Source: DATGSL01 sp964645585 (GTDB lineage: Bacteria > Verrucomicrobiota > Verrucomicrobiia > Opitutales > T3Sed10-336). Taken from it: a DNA stretch of 25,441 nt. Shown piece by piece: positions 6,735 through 15,123 of the stretch. The DNA is taken from positions 1 to 25,441 of the forward strand of contig CAZYAN010000054.1 in NCBI GenBank assembly GCA_964645585.1, in the 5' to 3' direction. Within the stretch, counting starts at the first letter, position 1. Each line of letters begins with the position of its first letter. The notes under the pieces were generated by a model. It worked only from the letters and a program-made list of their open reading frames with translations. It was not told where the DNA came from and ran no database searches. The position numbers were made by a program, and so were the translations under genes.

Positions 6735-9700
6735 ATGAAACAGGATCAATATATCGAGTTGCATGCGAGGAGCGCGTTCAGTTTTTTGCGCGGGGCGTCG
6801 AATCCGGAGGAACTGGCCGCGGAGGCGGCGCGGCTTGGGCTGCCGGCGGTGGCGCTGTGCGACCGTGACGGTGTTTATGGCGCGCCTCGCTTTTACGCGG
6901 CCGCCCGAGAGCAGGGAGTCCGTCCGATTATTGGATGTGAGCTGACGATGGAAGGAGATGCGGTTCTGCCAGTGCTGGTCGAGTCGGCCGCCGGCTACCG
7001 CAATCTCTGCCGGATGCTGACGCGAGCAAAGCTTCGGGCGCCGAAGAATGAAAGTCGCGTGAAATGGAGTGAGCTCGAGGAATTTTCGGAAGGGTTGATC
7101 GCGTTGACGGGTGATGGGGAAGGGCCGGTGCTGCAGGCGTGGGCGTCCGGCGGCACGTCCGCGGCCGAAGCGACGGCCGACAGACTGCTTCGGATTTTTG
7201 GCCGCGATCGCTTGTATGTGGAAGTGCAGCGCCACCATGACCGTGAGGAAGAGCAGGCGGTGACGAGACTGGTTGATCTCGCACGGGCGAAGCGGTTGCG
7301 TCTGGTCGCGACCAATGGCGTCTGTCACGCGACTCCGGCCGGGCGGGCGGTGATGGATGTCTTTACCTGTTTGCGGCATAAAACGCGTTTGGATGAAGCG
7401 GGGCTTTTGCTGAGCCGGAACGGAGAGCGGCATTTGAAAAATGCCGCGGCGATGGGCCGCCTTTTTGCGGATCTTCCCGAAGCGCTGGCAAACGGGAACG
7501 AGCTGGCCGGAAGGCTGGCGTTTTCGCTCCAGAATCTTGGATACGAATTTCCGGTGTATCCGGTGGGGCCCGGCGAGACGATGGCAGGTGTGCTGCGCCG
7601 GAAAACCTTTGCCGGCGCGCGCGGCCGTTATGGGCGGATCACGCCGGAAGTCCGTGCGCAGCTCGAGCATGAGCTGGCATTGATCGAGAAGCTCGGTTTT
7701 TGCGGATACTTCCTGATCGTCTGGGATATTGTTACTTTTTGCCGAGAGCAGGACATTATGGTACAAGGGCGCGGGAGCGCGGCCAACAGCGCGGTTTGTT
7801 ACAGTCTCGGCATCACGGCCGTGGATCCTGTCGGGCAGAAGCTTTTGTTCGAACGGTTTTTGAGCGAAGGGAGGAAAGGGTGGCCCGATATTGACCTCGA
7901 TCTGCCGAGCGGCGATCGGCGGGAAGCGGTGATTCAGGAAGTTTACCGGCGTTACGGGAAGCACGGGGCGGCGATGACGGCGAACGTCATTACTTACAAA
8001 GGACGGAGCACGATTCGCGAGCTGGGAAAAGTGCTTCATTTTTCGGAGCAGACGATCGACCGTTTTTCGCGCCTGTTTGCGCGCGGGGATTATCCGGACA
8101 CGATGGACCTGGAGGCGCGGATTGAGAAGGCGGGAATTCCGCGGACCCATCCGCGCGCGCCGGTGCTCGCGAAGCTGTACCGGGCGATGTATGGATTGCC
8201 CCGGCATCTCGGGCAGCATTCGGGCGGAATGATTATTTGTCAGGACAGACTGGATACGGTCGTGCCGCTGGAAAATGCATCGATGCCGGGACGGGTGGTT
8301 GCGCAATGGGACAAGGAAGATTGCGAAGATCTCGGGATTATTAAAGTCGATTTGCTCGGGCTCGGAATGATGTCGGTTTTGCAGGACACGCTGACGGCGG
8401 CGCGGGAGCGAGGACGGGGGGTGGATTTGGCGCGGTTGCCGAAGGATGATCCCGAAACGTTCGCGATGATGCAGCGGGCGGATACGGTCGGGGTGTTTCA
8501 GATCGAGAGCCGGGCGCAGATGGCGACGCTGCCGCGAATGCAGCCGAAGTGTTTTTACGATGTGGTTATTCAAGTGGCGCTGATCCGTCCCGGACCGATT
8601 CAAGGGAAGATGGTGCATCCGTATCTGGCGCGGCGTTCGGGGAAAGAGCCGGTGCATTACATGGATGAGAAGCTGATTCCGGTGCTTGACCGGACGCTTG
8701 GCGTGCCGCTGTTCCAGGAGCAGGTTTTGAAGATCGCGATGGTGATGGCGGATTTCAGCGGATCGGAGGCCGAGGAATTGCGGCGGGCGATGAGTTTTCA
8801 CCGGTCGCCGGAGCGGATGGAGCGGGTGATGAAACGGCTGCGGGAAGCGATGGCCGTGCGGGGCGTATCGCCGGAGACGATCGAGGAGATTGTTGCATCG
8901 GTCGGCTCCTTTGCGCTCTATGGTTTTCCGGAATCGCACGCGATCAGTTTCGCGTTGATCGCGTATGCGAGCGCTTGGCTGAAAGTGCATCGCACGGCGG
9001 AATTTTTCGCGTCGCTGCTGAACAATCAGCCGATGGGGTTTTATTCGACTGCGACGCTGGTTCAAGATGCGCGTCGATGGGGAGTGCGCACGCGTCCGGT
9101 CTCTGTTTCGGTTTCGGGATGGGATTGCACGGTTGAGAGCGATCGCGAAATACGGCTTGGCCTGCGAGTCTTGAAAGGAATGCGTCATGAGCCGGTGCGG
9201 AGGATGGAGGAAGCGCGGCGGGAGCGGCCGTTTGTCTCGCTGACCGATTTTCGCGAGCGAACCTCGTTCAATCAGGCGGAGCGCCGGACGCTCGCCTCGG
9301 TCGGCGCGTTGAACTTCCTTGCCGGCCATCGCCGCGGCGCGTTGTGGGGCATTGAGGAAAGGTTGGAAGAAGAATTGTTTAGAGGGGAGACAAGTGGAAA
9401 GGGAAAAGAGGAAAGCGGAAACGGGGGCGGGGAGCAGTTGAGTCCGCTGGAGGCGATGTCGGAGATCGAGCGGTTGCAGGCGGATTACCGGGGAATGGGG
9501 CTGACGACCGGAGCTCATCCGATGCGGCGTATCCGGAAGGAGCTGCACGGAGTTTGCCGGGCGACGGATCTGATTCATGGCCGCGATGGCCAGCGAATCA
9601 CGATAGCGGGGAGCGTGATCTGCCGGCAGCGTCCGGGCACGGCGAAAGGCTTTGTCTTTATCAGTCTGGAAGACGAGACCGGGATCGCCAATGCGATTGT

Positions 9701-9869
9701 CACTCCGGCGCTTTTCGAAAAGCAGCGCCTGACGATTTCGCAGGAACCTTTTTTAAAAATTCACGGCATCCTGCAAAACCAGGAAGGAGTCGTTTCCGTG
9801 AAAGCCCGTCTCATTGAACCGCTCTACGCGGCGGAGCTTCCTTGGTCCGAGTCGTATGACTTTCACTGA
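6735..9869 (+). CDS. dnaE2: DnaE2, error-prone DNA polymerase III alpha subunit
   Basis: At 1044 aa the product has the length usual for DnaE2 and is shorter than replicative DnaE1. An N-terminal PHP domain (about residues 5-200) begins IELHARSAFSFLRGASNPEEL. Metal-site residues are partly replaced (HARS instead of HxHS, CDRD instead of TDHD), as expected for DnaE2. The polymerase core contains VQGRGSAANSAVCY and the catalytic motif PDIDLD at 384-389 (Asp385, Asp387 and Asp389), followed by ITYKGRSTIRELGKV. It continues with FQIESRAQM and LIRPGPIQGKMVHPYL, a helix-hairpin-helix region near 800-850, and an OB-fold (ITIAGSVICRQRPGTAKGFVFISLEDETG) near the end. It lies downstream of imuA-imuB and completes the cassette. 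It is the polymerase that performs bypass and extension at lesions. ATG 6735 is preferred over the out-of-frame ATG at 6728. Confidence 0.96.
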   Translation: MKQDQYIELHARSAFSFLRGASNPEELAAEAARLGLPAVALCDRDGVYGAPRFYAAAREQGVRPIIGCELTMEGDAVLPVLVESAAGYRNLCRMLTRAKLRAPKNESRVKWSELEEFSEGLIALTGDGEGPVLQAWASGGTSAAEATADRLLRIFGRDRLYVEVQRHHDREEEQAVTRLVDLARAKRLRLVATNGVCHATPAGRAVMDVFTCLRHKTRLDEAGLLLSRNGERHLKNAAAMGRLFADLPEALANGNELAGRLAFSLQNLGYEFPVYPVGPGETMAGVLRRKTFAGARGRYGRITPEVRAQLEHELALIEKLGFCGYFLIVWDIVTFCREQDIMVQGRGSAANSAVCYSLGITAVDPVGQKLLFERFLSEGRKGWPDIDLDLPSGDRREAVIQEVYRRYGKHGAAMTANVITYKGRSTIRELGKVLHFSEQTIDRFSRLFARGDYPDTMDLEARIEKAGIPRTHPRAPVLAKLYRAMYGLPRHLGQHSGGMIICQDRLDTVVPLENASMPGRVVAQWDKEDCEDLGIIKVDLLGLGMMSVLQDTLTAARERGRGVDLARLPKDDPETFAMMQRADTVGVFQIESRAQMATLPRMQPKCFYDVVIQVALIRPGPIQGKMVHPYLARRSGKEPVHYMDEKLIPVLDRTLGVPLFQEQVLKIAMVMADFSGSEAEELRRAMSFHRSPERMERVMKRLREAMAVRGVSPETIEEIVASVGSFALYGFPESHAISFALIAYASAWLKVHRTAEFFASLLNNQPMGFYSTATLVQDARRWGVRTRPVSVSVSGWDCTVESDREIRLGLRVLKGMRHEPVRRMEEARRERPFVSLTDFRERTSFNQAERRTLASVGALNFLAGHRRGALWGIEERLEEELFRGETSGKGKEESGNGGGEQLSPLEAMSEIERLQADYRGMGLTTGAHPMRRIRKELHGVCRATDLIHGRDGQRITIAGSVICRQRPGTAKGFVFISLEDETGIANAIVTPALFEKQRLTISQEPFLKIHGILQNQEGVVSVKARLIEPLYAAELPWSESYDFH

Positions 9870-9884
9870 GCCGCTGCATTTCGA

Positions 9885-10772
9885 TCACTCTCGGTTCCAG
9901 TCGGAAAAATCGGGGTCGTCGTACATCGCGGCCTGATTGGACCAGCGGCGCATGTCGCGGAGCTCAGTTTCGTCGAGCAGCCGCACATTTCCGTCTAGAT
10001 GAGCGACGATCGCCTTTCCGCCGTATTCGAGAGAAACGAAGCCGAGGGAGGCGGGAATGTCGGGCCGATAGCTGCCCCACGCGGGACCAGCGGGTGATTT
10101 TGGCGCATTGAGACGGTAAAATCCGACATAATCCGAAAAACCTTCGGGCGGCGAATAGCGACTGCTGGCGAAAACGATCAGGTTGGATGGATTCCACGCG
10201 TCGCCGGGCTGTAACACCCAGAAGTCGGCCGGGAGCGACGAACTTCCGCCGCCTCGTCCGCCGCCCGTGTAGCCGGGGTCGTGTATCCGTCCGTCGCGAT
10301 GCCCGCCGACAAACACGCTGTTCATGCCGAAAGACGGATGAAGGCTCGTTGTATAGGCGCTTTTTGAAGCTAGCTGTTCATAAAACGAGCGATGGTTTCC
10401 GATGTAGAGCGTCTCGATCCGGTTATCGAGATACGGAGCAATCCGCCAGGGATAACGTTTCGCTTCTTCGCTGGAACTGGTCAGCGGCGCTCCGCTGGGC
10501 GGGTGGATGGTCCTTCCGGTATCGCCGTATCCGGTCATGTAGTAATCATCGTTATCCAGCGGCGTCACAAGGTAAGCGAGGATGAGCGATCGCGCGGCGG
10601 CGCTCGCGGCACTTCGCTGGGCGGCCTCGCGAGCGGCACTCGCGCCTGCCACGAGGACTCCCGAAAGGATGCCGATGATTCCGATCGCGACGAGCAGTTC
10701 GATCAGGGTAAAACCGTTGCGACGTCGGTGACTGCTGGTGAAACCGGCGTAAACTGGAAGGCGGATTGTCAT
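9885..10772 (-). CDS. Type IV pilin-like (pseudopilin) protein with prepilin cleavage site
   Basis: The start chosen is ATG at 10772, giving 295 aa and overlapping the stop of the upstream gene (ATGA), which implies translational coupling. The leader MTIRLPVYAGFTSSHRRRNG is followed by FTLIELLVAIGIIGILSGVLV, a textbook prepilin N-methylation motif: cleavage after Gly20, Phe21 as first mature residue, Glu25 as position +5. The large C-terminal part contains GKAIVAHLDGNVRLLDETEL, similar to the HxDG segment of DUF1559/'H-X9-DG' proteins abundant in Verrucomicrobiota and Planctomycetota. These proteins are thought to be inserted in the inner membrane and handled by type II secretion or type IV pilus machinery, but a specific role is unknown. 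The 3' end faces dnaE2 with a 15-bp gap. Confidence 0.85.
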   Translation of the reverse strand: MTIRLPVYAGFTSSHRRRNGFTLIELLVAIGIIGILSGVLVAGASAAREAAQRSAASAAARSLILAYLVTPLDNDDYYMTGYGDTGRTIHPPSGAPLTSSSEEAKRYPWRIAPYLDNRIETLYIGNHRSFYEQLASKSAYTTSLHPSFGMNSVFVGGHRDGRIHDPGYTGGGRGGGSSSLPADFWVLQPGDAWNPSNLIVFASSRYSPPEGFSDYVGFYRLNAPKSPAGPAWGSYRPDIPASLGFVSLEYGGKAIVAHLDGNVRLLDETELRDMRRWSNQAAMYDDPDFSDWNRE

Positions 10773-12094
10773 GACTCGGACTGATGGATGACTTCGAGAC
10801 GGAAAAACAGACGGTCGTTTGACGGGAAAACGTCCGCGACGGAACGGACGGCGACAGTTTCCGTGCCGTCTCCGTTGAAGGCGGGATCGGGCAGCTCCTC
10901 GGTCCACGTGACTCCGCTGCCGTCACCATTGTAATGCCAGTTAATAAAATCTTCGGAAACCATCACCCGGTAGATAAGATCGGCGGCCGCCATTTGACGG
11001 CGGTAGGTAAATGTCGGTTCACCTGTAGTGGAAATTTCCATACGAGGCCGAATGTCACTTGCGTCAGACACTTCCGGCTGACCGCCCAGCGCGTATTCGA
11101 GCAAGTTGGTAAAGCCATCACCATCCGGATCGGCATCGATGGCGCTTCGCTCTGAAAAGGGCGGATCGAGAAGGAACGGGGTGATCTGATTATAGGTCCA
11201 AACGAGATAACCGCGCGGCGCGAAGACGGCAGTGACGTTCGGAGATTCGGTGATAGTCAGGGTCGCTGGAATTTCCGTGCCGGAAAGATCACCGTTCCAC
11301 CCGACAAAGACGTGATCGTACACGGGAACGCTGACTGGATGCAACAGCACTTGGTCGCCTAATTGATAGGTGGCGCGGGGTTCGGTTTCGCCAATTAAAT
11401 GATGTTCGACTTCGCCCACTGTGACCAAAAGGGAAGTCGTTTGAATATGCAGAGCGATGCCCAGATGGTTCGTCGGCTGATCGAACGTGTCCAATTGAAC
11501 TTCCTGCAGGCTCATTGAGTTTTCCCGCGAGGCAAAGACGACGAAGTAATCGAAGACCTGCAGTTCGGAAAGGTCCCACTCCCACATCGCGAAAACGTTC
11601 CCGCGTTCTTGCAGAAAACCCGTACCGGTCGGAGCGCCCGCGGCTTTCACGACACCGTTCTCGGTCTCCCTGTAATACAGCAAGGCGCTTTCGAGGTCCG
11701 GCAGTGTTCCGATGGTGCGAATTTGAAGAAGCACGGAATCGGCCTCAAAGCTCGGCTGGTCAAAGATAAGAAACTCGGTCGCGAGCCCGCTGTTGCCGTA
11801 GATGCCGCCGGAACTGCTGATGACGGTGCCGGCGTCCGGGCCGTTCTGGATAAGGACCGCCTCAAAATTCGTGGAAGCCGGATGGGTGGGCGGATTTCCC
11901 TCGTCATTCGGGAAGGAATCGGCCAATTCGCCTTCGGACGGCAGGTGAAAATCGGTAAACGGATCGGAAAAAACGTCCCACCAGGCGAATTCGGTTTGGG
12001 CGCCCGCCGGAGGTTCGGGAACAAGAAAATCGGCTCGCGCCGCCGGAAACGCGGCCAGAAAGACGACGGCTGCCAAGGCGGCGGAGTTTCTCAT
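10769..12094 (-). CDS. Secreted protein with divergent InlB-like repeat and EF-hand/TSP3-type Ca-binding motif
   Basis: ATG at 12094 gives 441 aa. An in-frame TTG at 12112 would add a second basic n-region (MKKSFP). The N-terminus MRNSAALAAVVFLAAFPAARA is a clear Sec signal peptide with an AxA cleavage site. The middle part is beta-rich. FVGWNGDLSGTEIPATLTITESPNVTAVFAP (around 262-292) matches the divergent InlB B-repeat type (GW.GD......T.....VTAVF). DADPDGDGFTNLLEYALGG (about 320-338) is an EF-hand/thrombospondin type 3 calcium loop typical of Opitutales secreted proteins. The last 90 residues, from TFTYRRQMAAADLIYRV to FFRLEV, form the C-terminal domain that usually follows that loop. It sits between the PEP-CTERM gene and the pseudopilin gene on the same strand. 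Function is unknown; a surface or matrix role is inferred. Confidence 0.82.
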   Translation of the reverse strand: MRNSAALAAVVFLAAFPAARADFLVPEPPAGAQTEFAWWDVFSDPFTDFHLPSEGELADSFPNDEGNPPTHPASTNFEAVLIQNGPDAGTVISSSGGIYGNSGLATEFLIFDQPSFEADSVLLQIRTIGTLPDLESALLYYRETENGVVKAAGAPTGTGFLQERGNVFAMWEWDLSELQVFDYFVVFASRENSMSLQEVQLDTFDQPTNHLGIALHIQTTSLLVTVGEVEHHLIGETEPRATYQLGDQVLLHPVSVPVYDHVFVGWNGDLSGTEIPATLTITESPNVTAVFAPRGYLVWTYNQITPFLLDPPFSERSAIDADPDGDGFTNLLEYALGGQPEVSDASDIRPRMEISTTGEPTFTYRRQMAAADLIYRVMVSEDFINWHYNGDGSGVTWTEELPDPAFNGDGTETVAVRSVADVFPSNDRLFFRLEVIHQSES

Positions 12095-12182
12095 TGGAAA
12101 AGACTTTTTCAAAATCGAGAGCTCGTCGGTAAGATGAGGTCCGGCGACGCTCGCGGGAGAGCCGCCAGACTTCGTTTACAAA

Positions 12183-12905
12183 TTAATCCACGCGCTGGAT
12201 ACGCCGGCGCGAGATGGTCAGGGCCAGCATGCCGATTCCGGCGATGAACGCGTACGTCGATGGTTCCGGAATCACCGACGGGGCCATCGAGGTGAAACCT
12301 TCTATTTGAATCGCGTCGAGCGAACGGTGGCTGTTTGGAATCACGTCGCCGAACGTCGCCGCGATGGTATCTGACATATCGGTTAACTCAAAGTCCATAA
12401 AGAACACCGTGTTGGCACCCGTTGTATAACTTCCCCCGGTCAACAGAGTCTCGGCGGGGACATCCAAGGAAGGAGCGTTGTCGAAAGGCAGCGTCGGACC
12501 TTGCGATGCACCGACAAGACTGTAACTGATCCGCACGTATTTCACTGGCGCCGTGAATGTGGCGTTCACCGTCCACTCGAAGCCGCCGAAAGCCGCGTAA
12601 AAACGGTCGCCGCTATCATACAACCCTCCCGGGGGGGTGATGGGGAAGAGGATCTTCGTCGTCACTCCGGTTGAGACGAACGAGATCTCATTCGTTGTCG
12701 TACTCTGGGCAAGACCTTGGGGGCCGCTCTCGCCGGCGGCGCCTCCAAACTCGCCCCATTGCCACGTATCCCAGGCGGCGGAGGCCGCGGCATTCTCGTC
12801 GGTGAGGAAAACCGTCACCGCCGAAAGCGGCGAGGCCAGGACCCCGAGCGCGGCGAAAGCGGCTCCGGTTCGGGCCAAGTTCTTGAACAATTTCGTCATC
12901 ATCAT
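12183..12905 (-). CDS. PEP-CTERM sorting domain-containing exported protein
   Basis: Three consecutive ATGs (12905, 12902, 12899) precede TKLFKNLARTGAAFAALGVLASPLSA, a Sec signal peptide. The first gives 240 aa. The mature part is beta-rich with no recognised catalytic motif. The C-terminus is diagnostic: VIPEPSTYAFIAGIGMLALTISRRRIQRVD, that is a PEP motif, one hydrophobic helix and a basic tail, recognised by exosortase. The protein should therefore be exported, processed and placed at or beyond the outer membrane, often with extracellular polysaccharide. No exosortase gene is present in this window. A weak GAAG-type ribosome site lies 5-8 bases upstream. It is first in a minus-strand run of three exported proteins and is divergent from the haem operon. 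Confidence 0.9.
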   Translation of the reverse strand: MMMTKLFKNLARTGAAFAALGVLASPLSAVTVFLTDENAAASAAWDTWQWGEFGGAAGESGPQGLAQSTTTNEISFVSTGVTTKILFPITPPGGLYDSGDRFYAAFGGFEWTVNATFTAPVKYVRISYSLVGASQGPTLPFDNAPSLDVPAETLLTGGSYTTGANTVFFMDFELTDMSDTIAATFGDVIPNSHRSLDAIQIEGFTSMAPSVIPEPSTYAFIAGIGMLALTISRRRIQRVD

Positions 12906-12988
12906 GGTTGATCTTCTGTGGTTTTCAGCGCCTTTCCAAAAAATGCCCGCGAGCAACACGGATGCGGAACAGAGGCTTTAACTGCAAA

Positions 12989-13003
12989 CGAGACTCAGTC
13001 TCA
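12989..13003 (+). promoter_or_regulatory. Fur-like box 1 upstream of hmuT
   Basis: On the minus strand this reads TGAGACTGAGTCTCG, a 7-1-7 inverted repeat in which the inner six pairs are perfect (GAGACT/AGTCTC). It keeps the TGA.A.T N A.T.TC pattern of the Fur 7-1-7 consensus TGATAATNATTATCA. It lies between the divergent PEP-CTERM gene and the haem uptake operon, where an iron-dependent repressor is expected. No fur gene is in the window. Confidence 0.5.
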
Positions 13004-13037
13004 ACTGGAGGAAAGCCCGATTTTCTCGGAGAACGCA

Positions 13038-13115
13038 ATGAGAAATTTGAAAAAATTCATCCTTATGAAGGTGCGATTATTGCATGTATTGAGATTGAGA
13101 TTCAATCCCATTTAG
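13038..13115 (+). CDS. Possible 25-aa leader peptide before hmuT
   Basis: ATG at 13038 follows a good ribosome site (GGAGAA, about 5 bases upstream). It opens 25 codons, MRNLKKFILMKVRLLHVLRL and five more residues, ending at TAG 13113-13115. The peptide is short, basic and hydrophobic. The stop is 2 bases before an in-frame TTG of hmuT and 38 bases before the preferred GTG. The second Fur-like box lies inside it. It may be a translated leader, the remnant of a longer upstream gene, or chance. No comparison was possible. Confidence 0.3.
   Translation: MRNLKKFILMKVRLLHVLRLRFNPI
13088..13106 (+). promoter_or_regulatory. Fur-like box 2 upstream of hmuT
   Basis: ATTGAGATTGAGATTCAAT has 5-bp perfect outer arms (ATTGA/TCAAT), and 6 of 9 pairs match over 19 bp. 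Its inner 15-mer TGAGATTGAGATTCA keeps the TGA...TCA ends and 9 of 14 positions of the Fur 7-1-7 consensus. It is weaker than box 1 alone, but finding a second such site within 100 bp of a haem transporter raises its credibility. Confidence 0.35.
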
Positions 13116-13153
13116 TCTTGCGTTGTGAAAAAGCTGCCGGGAAAATTCCGTTT

Positions 13154-14047
13154 GTGATTTCTTTTTCCACTTCTCGAATTCGTCTTTTCCTTGCTTCCCT
13201 CACCGCGTGCATGCTCGTGTCGCAGCTGGGCGCGGCGGGTTCGCACGATCGAATTGTGACGATCGGCGGCTCGGCTACCGAAATTGTCTGGGCGCTTGGA
13301 GCGGGGGATTCGGTCGTCGCGGTCGACCTCTCCAGCACGTATCCGCCGGAGGTGCGAAATCTGCCGCAGGTCGGATATATTCGCCAAATTTCGCCGGAGG
13401 GCGTGCTTTCCATGAAGCCGAGTCTGATCATCGCGGAAGGAGCGCTGGGCCCGCCTGCCGCCCGGGATATGCTGGAACGTGTGAGTGTGCCGGTCGTCTG
13501 GCTTCCGGATCCGGTCGAGATTGACGATCTTCGCCGTTCCGTCCGGCTGGCAGCGGAAAAGCTGAAAAGGCCTGAGAAGGGCGAAGAACTGATCAAGGAA
13601 ATTGAAAGTCAGCTGGCCGAAGCCCGGAGGCGTGTCGAGGCGGAGCTCGACAAGAAGCCTTCGGTGCTTTTTCTGCTCGAACCGCCGGGAGGCACTTCCG
13701 GAGGCATGGCCGCGGGTGTCGCCTCCCGTGCCGATACCCTCATTCGTCTCGCCGGCGGACGGAACGCCGCAAAAAGCATTTCGGGTTTCCAGCCGATCTC
13801 GCGCGAAAGTCTTTTGGCGATGAATCCGGACGTGATCCTGGTCGCGCAATCCTCCGGACACGGCGGTTCGCCGGCCGCGATTCAAGCGATGCGGGAAAGC
13901 CGCGCGCTCGCGGGCGTCAGCGCGGTCCGCAACAACGCGGTCCATGCGGTGCCGCTCGATGATATTGCTTTCGGGCCCCGCGTTGGAGAGGCGGTTTTGC
14001 GGTGGACGGAACGTCTGATCGAATGGACGCGGCTGGAACAAAAGTAA
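13154..14047 (+). CDS. hmuT: HmuT, periplasmic haem-binding protein of ABC importer
   Basis: The preferred start is GTG 13154 (297 aa), which gives a normal signal peptide, ISFSTSRIRLFLASLTACMLVSQLGAAG. TTG 13118 would add 12 residues. The open frame runs further upstream but without a plausible start. The mature protein begins HDRIVTIGGSATEIVWALGAGDSVVAVDLSS and continues with YPPEVRNLPQVGYIRQISPEGVLSMKPSLIIA. This is the characteristic lobe of HmuT/BtuF-type class III substrate-binding proteins. The central long helix carries KGEELIKEIESQLAEARRRV, and the second lobe includes GGRNAAKSISGFQPISRESLLAMNPDVILV. Haem rather than cobalamin specificity is inferred from hugZ in the same operon. It overlaps the start of the permease gene. 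Two Fur-like boxes lie upstream. Confidence 0.9.
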   Translation: MISFSTSRIRLFLASLTACMLVSQLGAAGSHDRIVTIGGSATEIVWALGAGDSVVAVDLSSTYPPEVRNLPQVGYIRQISPEGVLSMKPSLIIAEGALGPPAARDMLERVSVPVVWLPDPVEIDDLRRSVRLAAEKLKRPEKGEELIKEIESQLAEARRRVEAELDKKPSVLFLLEPPGGTSGGMAAGVASRADTLIRLAGGRNAAKSISGFQPISRESLLAMNPDVILVAQSSGHGGSPAAIQAMRESRALAGVSAVRNNAVHAVPLDDIAFGPRVGEAVLRWTERLIEWTRLEQK

Positions 14048-15123
14048 GCTTGGCGGCGCGGAAAACCGCCCGTGCCTCCGACACTCTTTTCTCGCGCCGG
14101 CCTTCGCGTCCGGTTCTGCTCAGCGCGCTCGGGGTTCTCCTGCTTGCTGTGTCCCTTTGGTCGTTGACCGGCGGGGCCGTCGATACGAGCGCCAAAGATG
14201 TTTATCATGCTCTTTCGCCCTTCGAGAGCGGAGAAACCAGCGAAATCAGCGCGATGGTGGTTCGCCAAATCCGCCTTCCGCGCTTGGTGTCCGGCATTCT
14301 CGTCGGTGCCGGATTGACCTTGGCCGGGGCGATGCTTCAGGGACTTTTTCGCAACCCGCTGGCGGATCCGGCCTTGATCGGCGTTTCCAGCGGAGCGGCC
14401 ATGGGCGGAGTGCTCGCGGTGGTCGCGCTGCCGGTTGCGCTGCAAATTTGGGCATTGCCAGCTTTCGCCATGGGCGGGGCGGTGGGACTGATTTTCGTGA
14501 TTTACCGCGTCTCGCTGGTCCGGGGCCGAACGCATGTCCCGGCCATGCTTCTGACCGGAATCGCGGTCAATGCGATCGGCGGCGCTTTTGTCGGATTGCT
14601 GGTCACGGTCTTCGCGACAGACGATCAATTGCGTTCGATCACGTTCTGGACTTTGGGGAGTTTGGCCGGTTCGAATTGGACAAGCACGGCGATTATCGCC
14701 GCTTTAATTCTGCCCGGTGCGATTCTGTCGCTCCGGTACGGCCAGGCGCTTAATTCCTTTTTGCTCGGGGAATCGGAAGCCTTTCACCTCGGAGTGAATG
14801 TCCAGTGCGTCAAGCGGGCGGTCATCATTCTGAGCGCCGTCATGGTTGGCGCCACGGTCGCTTTTTGCGGCATCATCGGTTTCGTCGGTCTGGTCGTGCC
14901 GCACATTCTGCGCACCCTTTTCGGGCCGGATCACCGGCTCCTGCTGCCGGCCGGCGCGCTTCTTGGCGGCACCATTCTGGTCGCGGCGGACGTCTTTGCC
15001 CGTACGCTCCTTGCGCCGTCGGAATTGCAGATCGGCATTCTCACCGCGCTTCTCGGCGGACCTTTTTTTCTCGCGCTGCTTTTACGCGCCCGCAAAGGGG
15101 GGACTTCGGCAATCGGATCGTGA
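14023..15123 (+). CDS. hmuU: HmuU, FecCD-family haem ABC transporter permease
   Basis: ATG 14023 gives 366 aa and overlaps hmuT by 25 bp, with GGAAC upstream as possible ribosome site. GTG 14002 and TTG 14050 are alternatives. The protein is an inner-membrane permease of the FecCD/BtuC family. Its features are RLPRLVSGILVGAGLTLAGAMLQGLFRNPLADPALIGVSSGA, the classic family block. About ten hydrophobic segments are present, along with the coupling-loop region LLGESEAFHLGVNV and FCGIIGFVGLVVPHILRTLFGPDHR. It forms the channel with HmuT outside and HmuV inside. Its TGA stop overlaps the GTG start of hmuV. Confidence 0.94.
   Translation: MDAAGTKVSLAARKTARASDTLFSRRPSRPVLLSALGVLLLAVSLWSLTGGAVDTSAKDVYHALSPFESGETSEISAMVVRQIRLPRLVSGILVGAGLTLAGAMLQGLFRNPLADPALIGVSSGAAMGGVLAVVALPVALQIWALPAFAMGGAVGLIFVIYRVSLVRGRTHVPAMLLTGIAVNAIGGAFVGLLVTVFATDDQLRSITFWTLGSLAGSNWTSTAIIAALILPGAILSLRYGQALNSFLLGESEAFHLGVNVQCVKRAVIILSAVMVGATVAFCGIIGFVGLVVPHILRTLFGPDHRLLLPAGALLGGTILVAADVFARTLLAPSELQIGILTALLGGPFFLALLLRARKGGTSAIGS

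Noticed and set aside
6666..9578. 970-codon open frame on the minus strand opposite dnaE2
   Set aside because: It is antisense to a clear DnaE2 coding sequence. The product is rich in Arg, His and Pro with no domain, as expected when the complement of a GC-rich gene lacks stops.
12960..13120. Possible cobalamin riboswitch before the BtuF/HmuT-like gene
   Set aside because: No B12-box-like conserved core was recognised, and the operon partner HugZ points to haem instead of cobalamin.
14805..15119. Upstream extension of the hmuV frame
   Set aside because: It overlaps hmuU in another frame, and the translated part is Arg/His-rich and unlike ABC ATPases; the GTG at 15120 fits family length.
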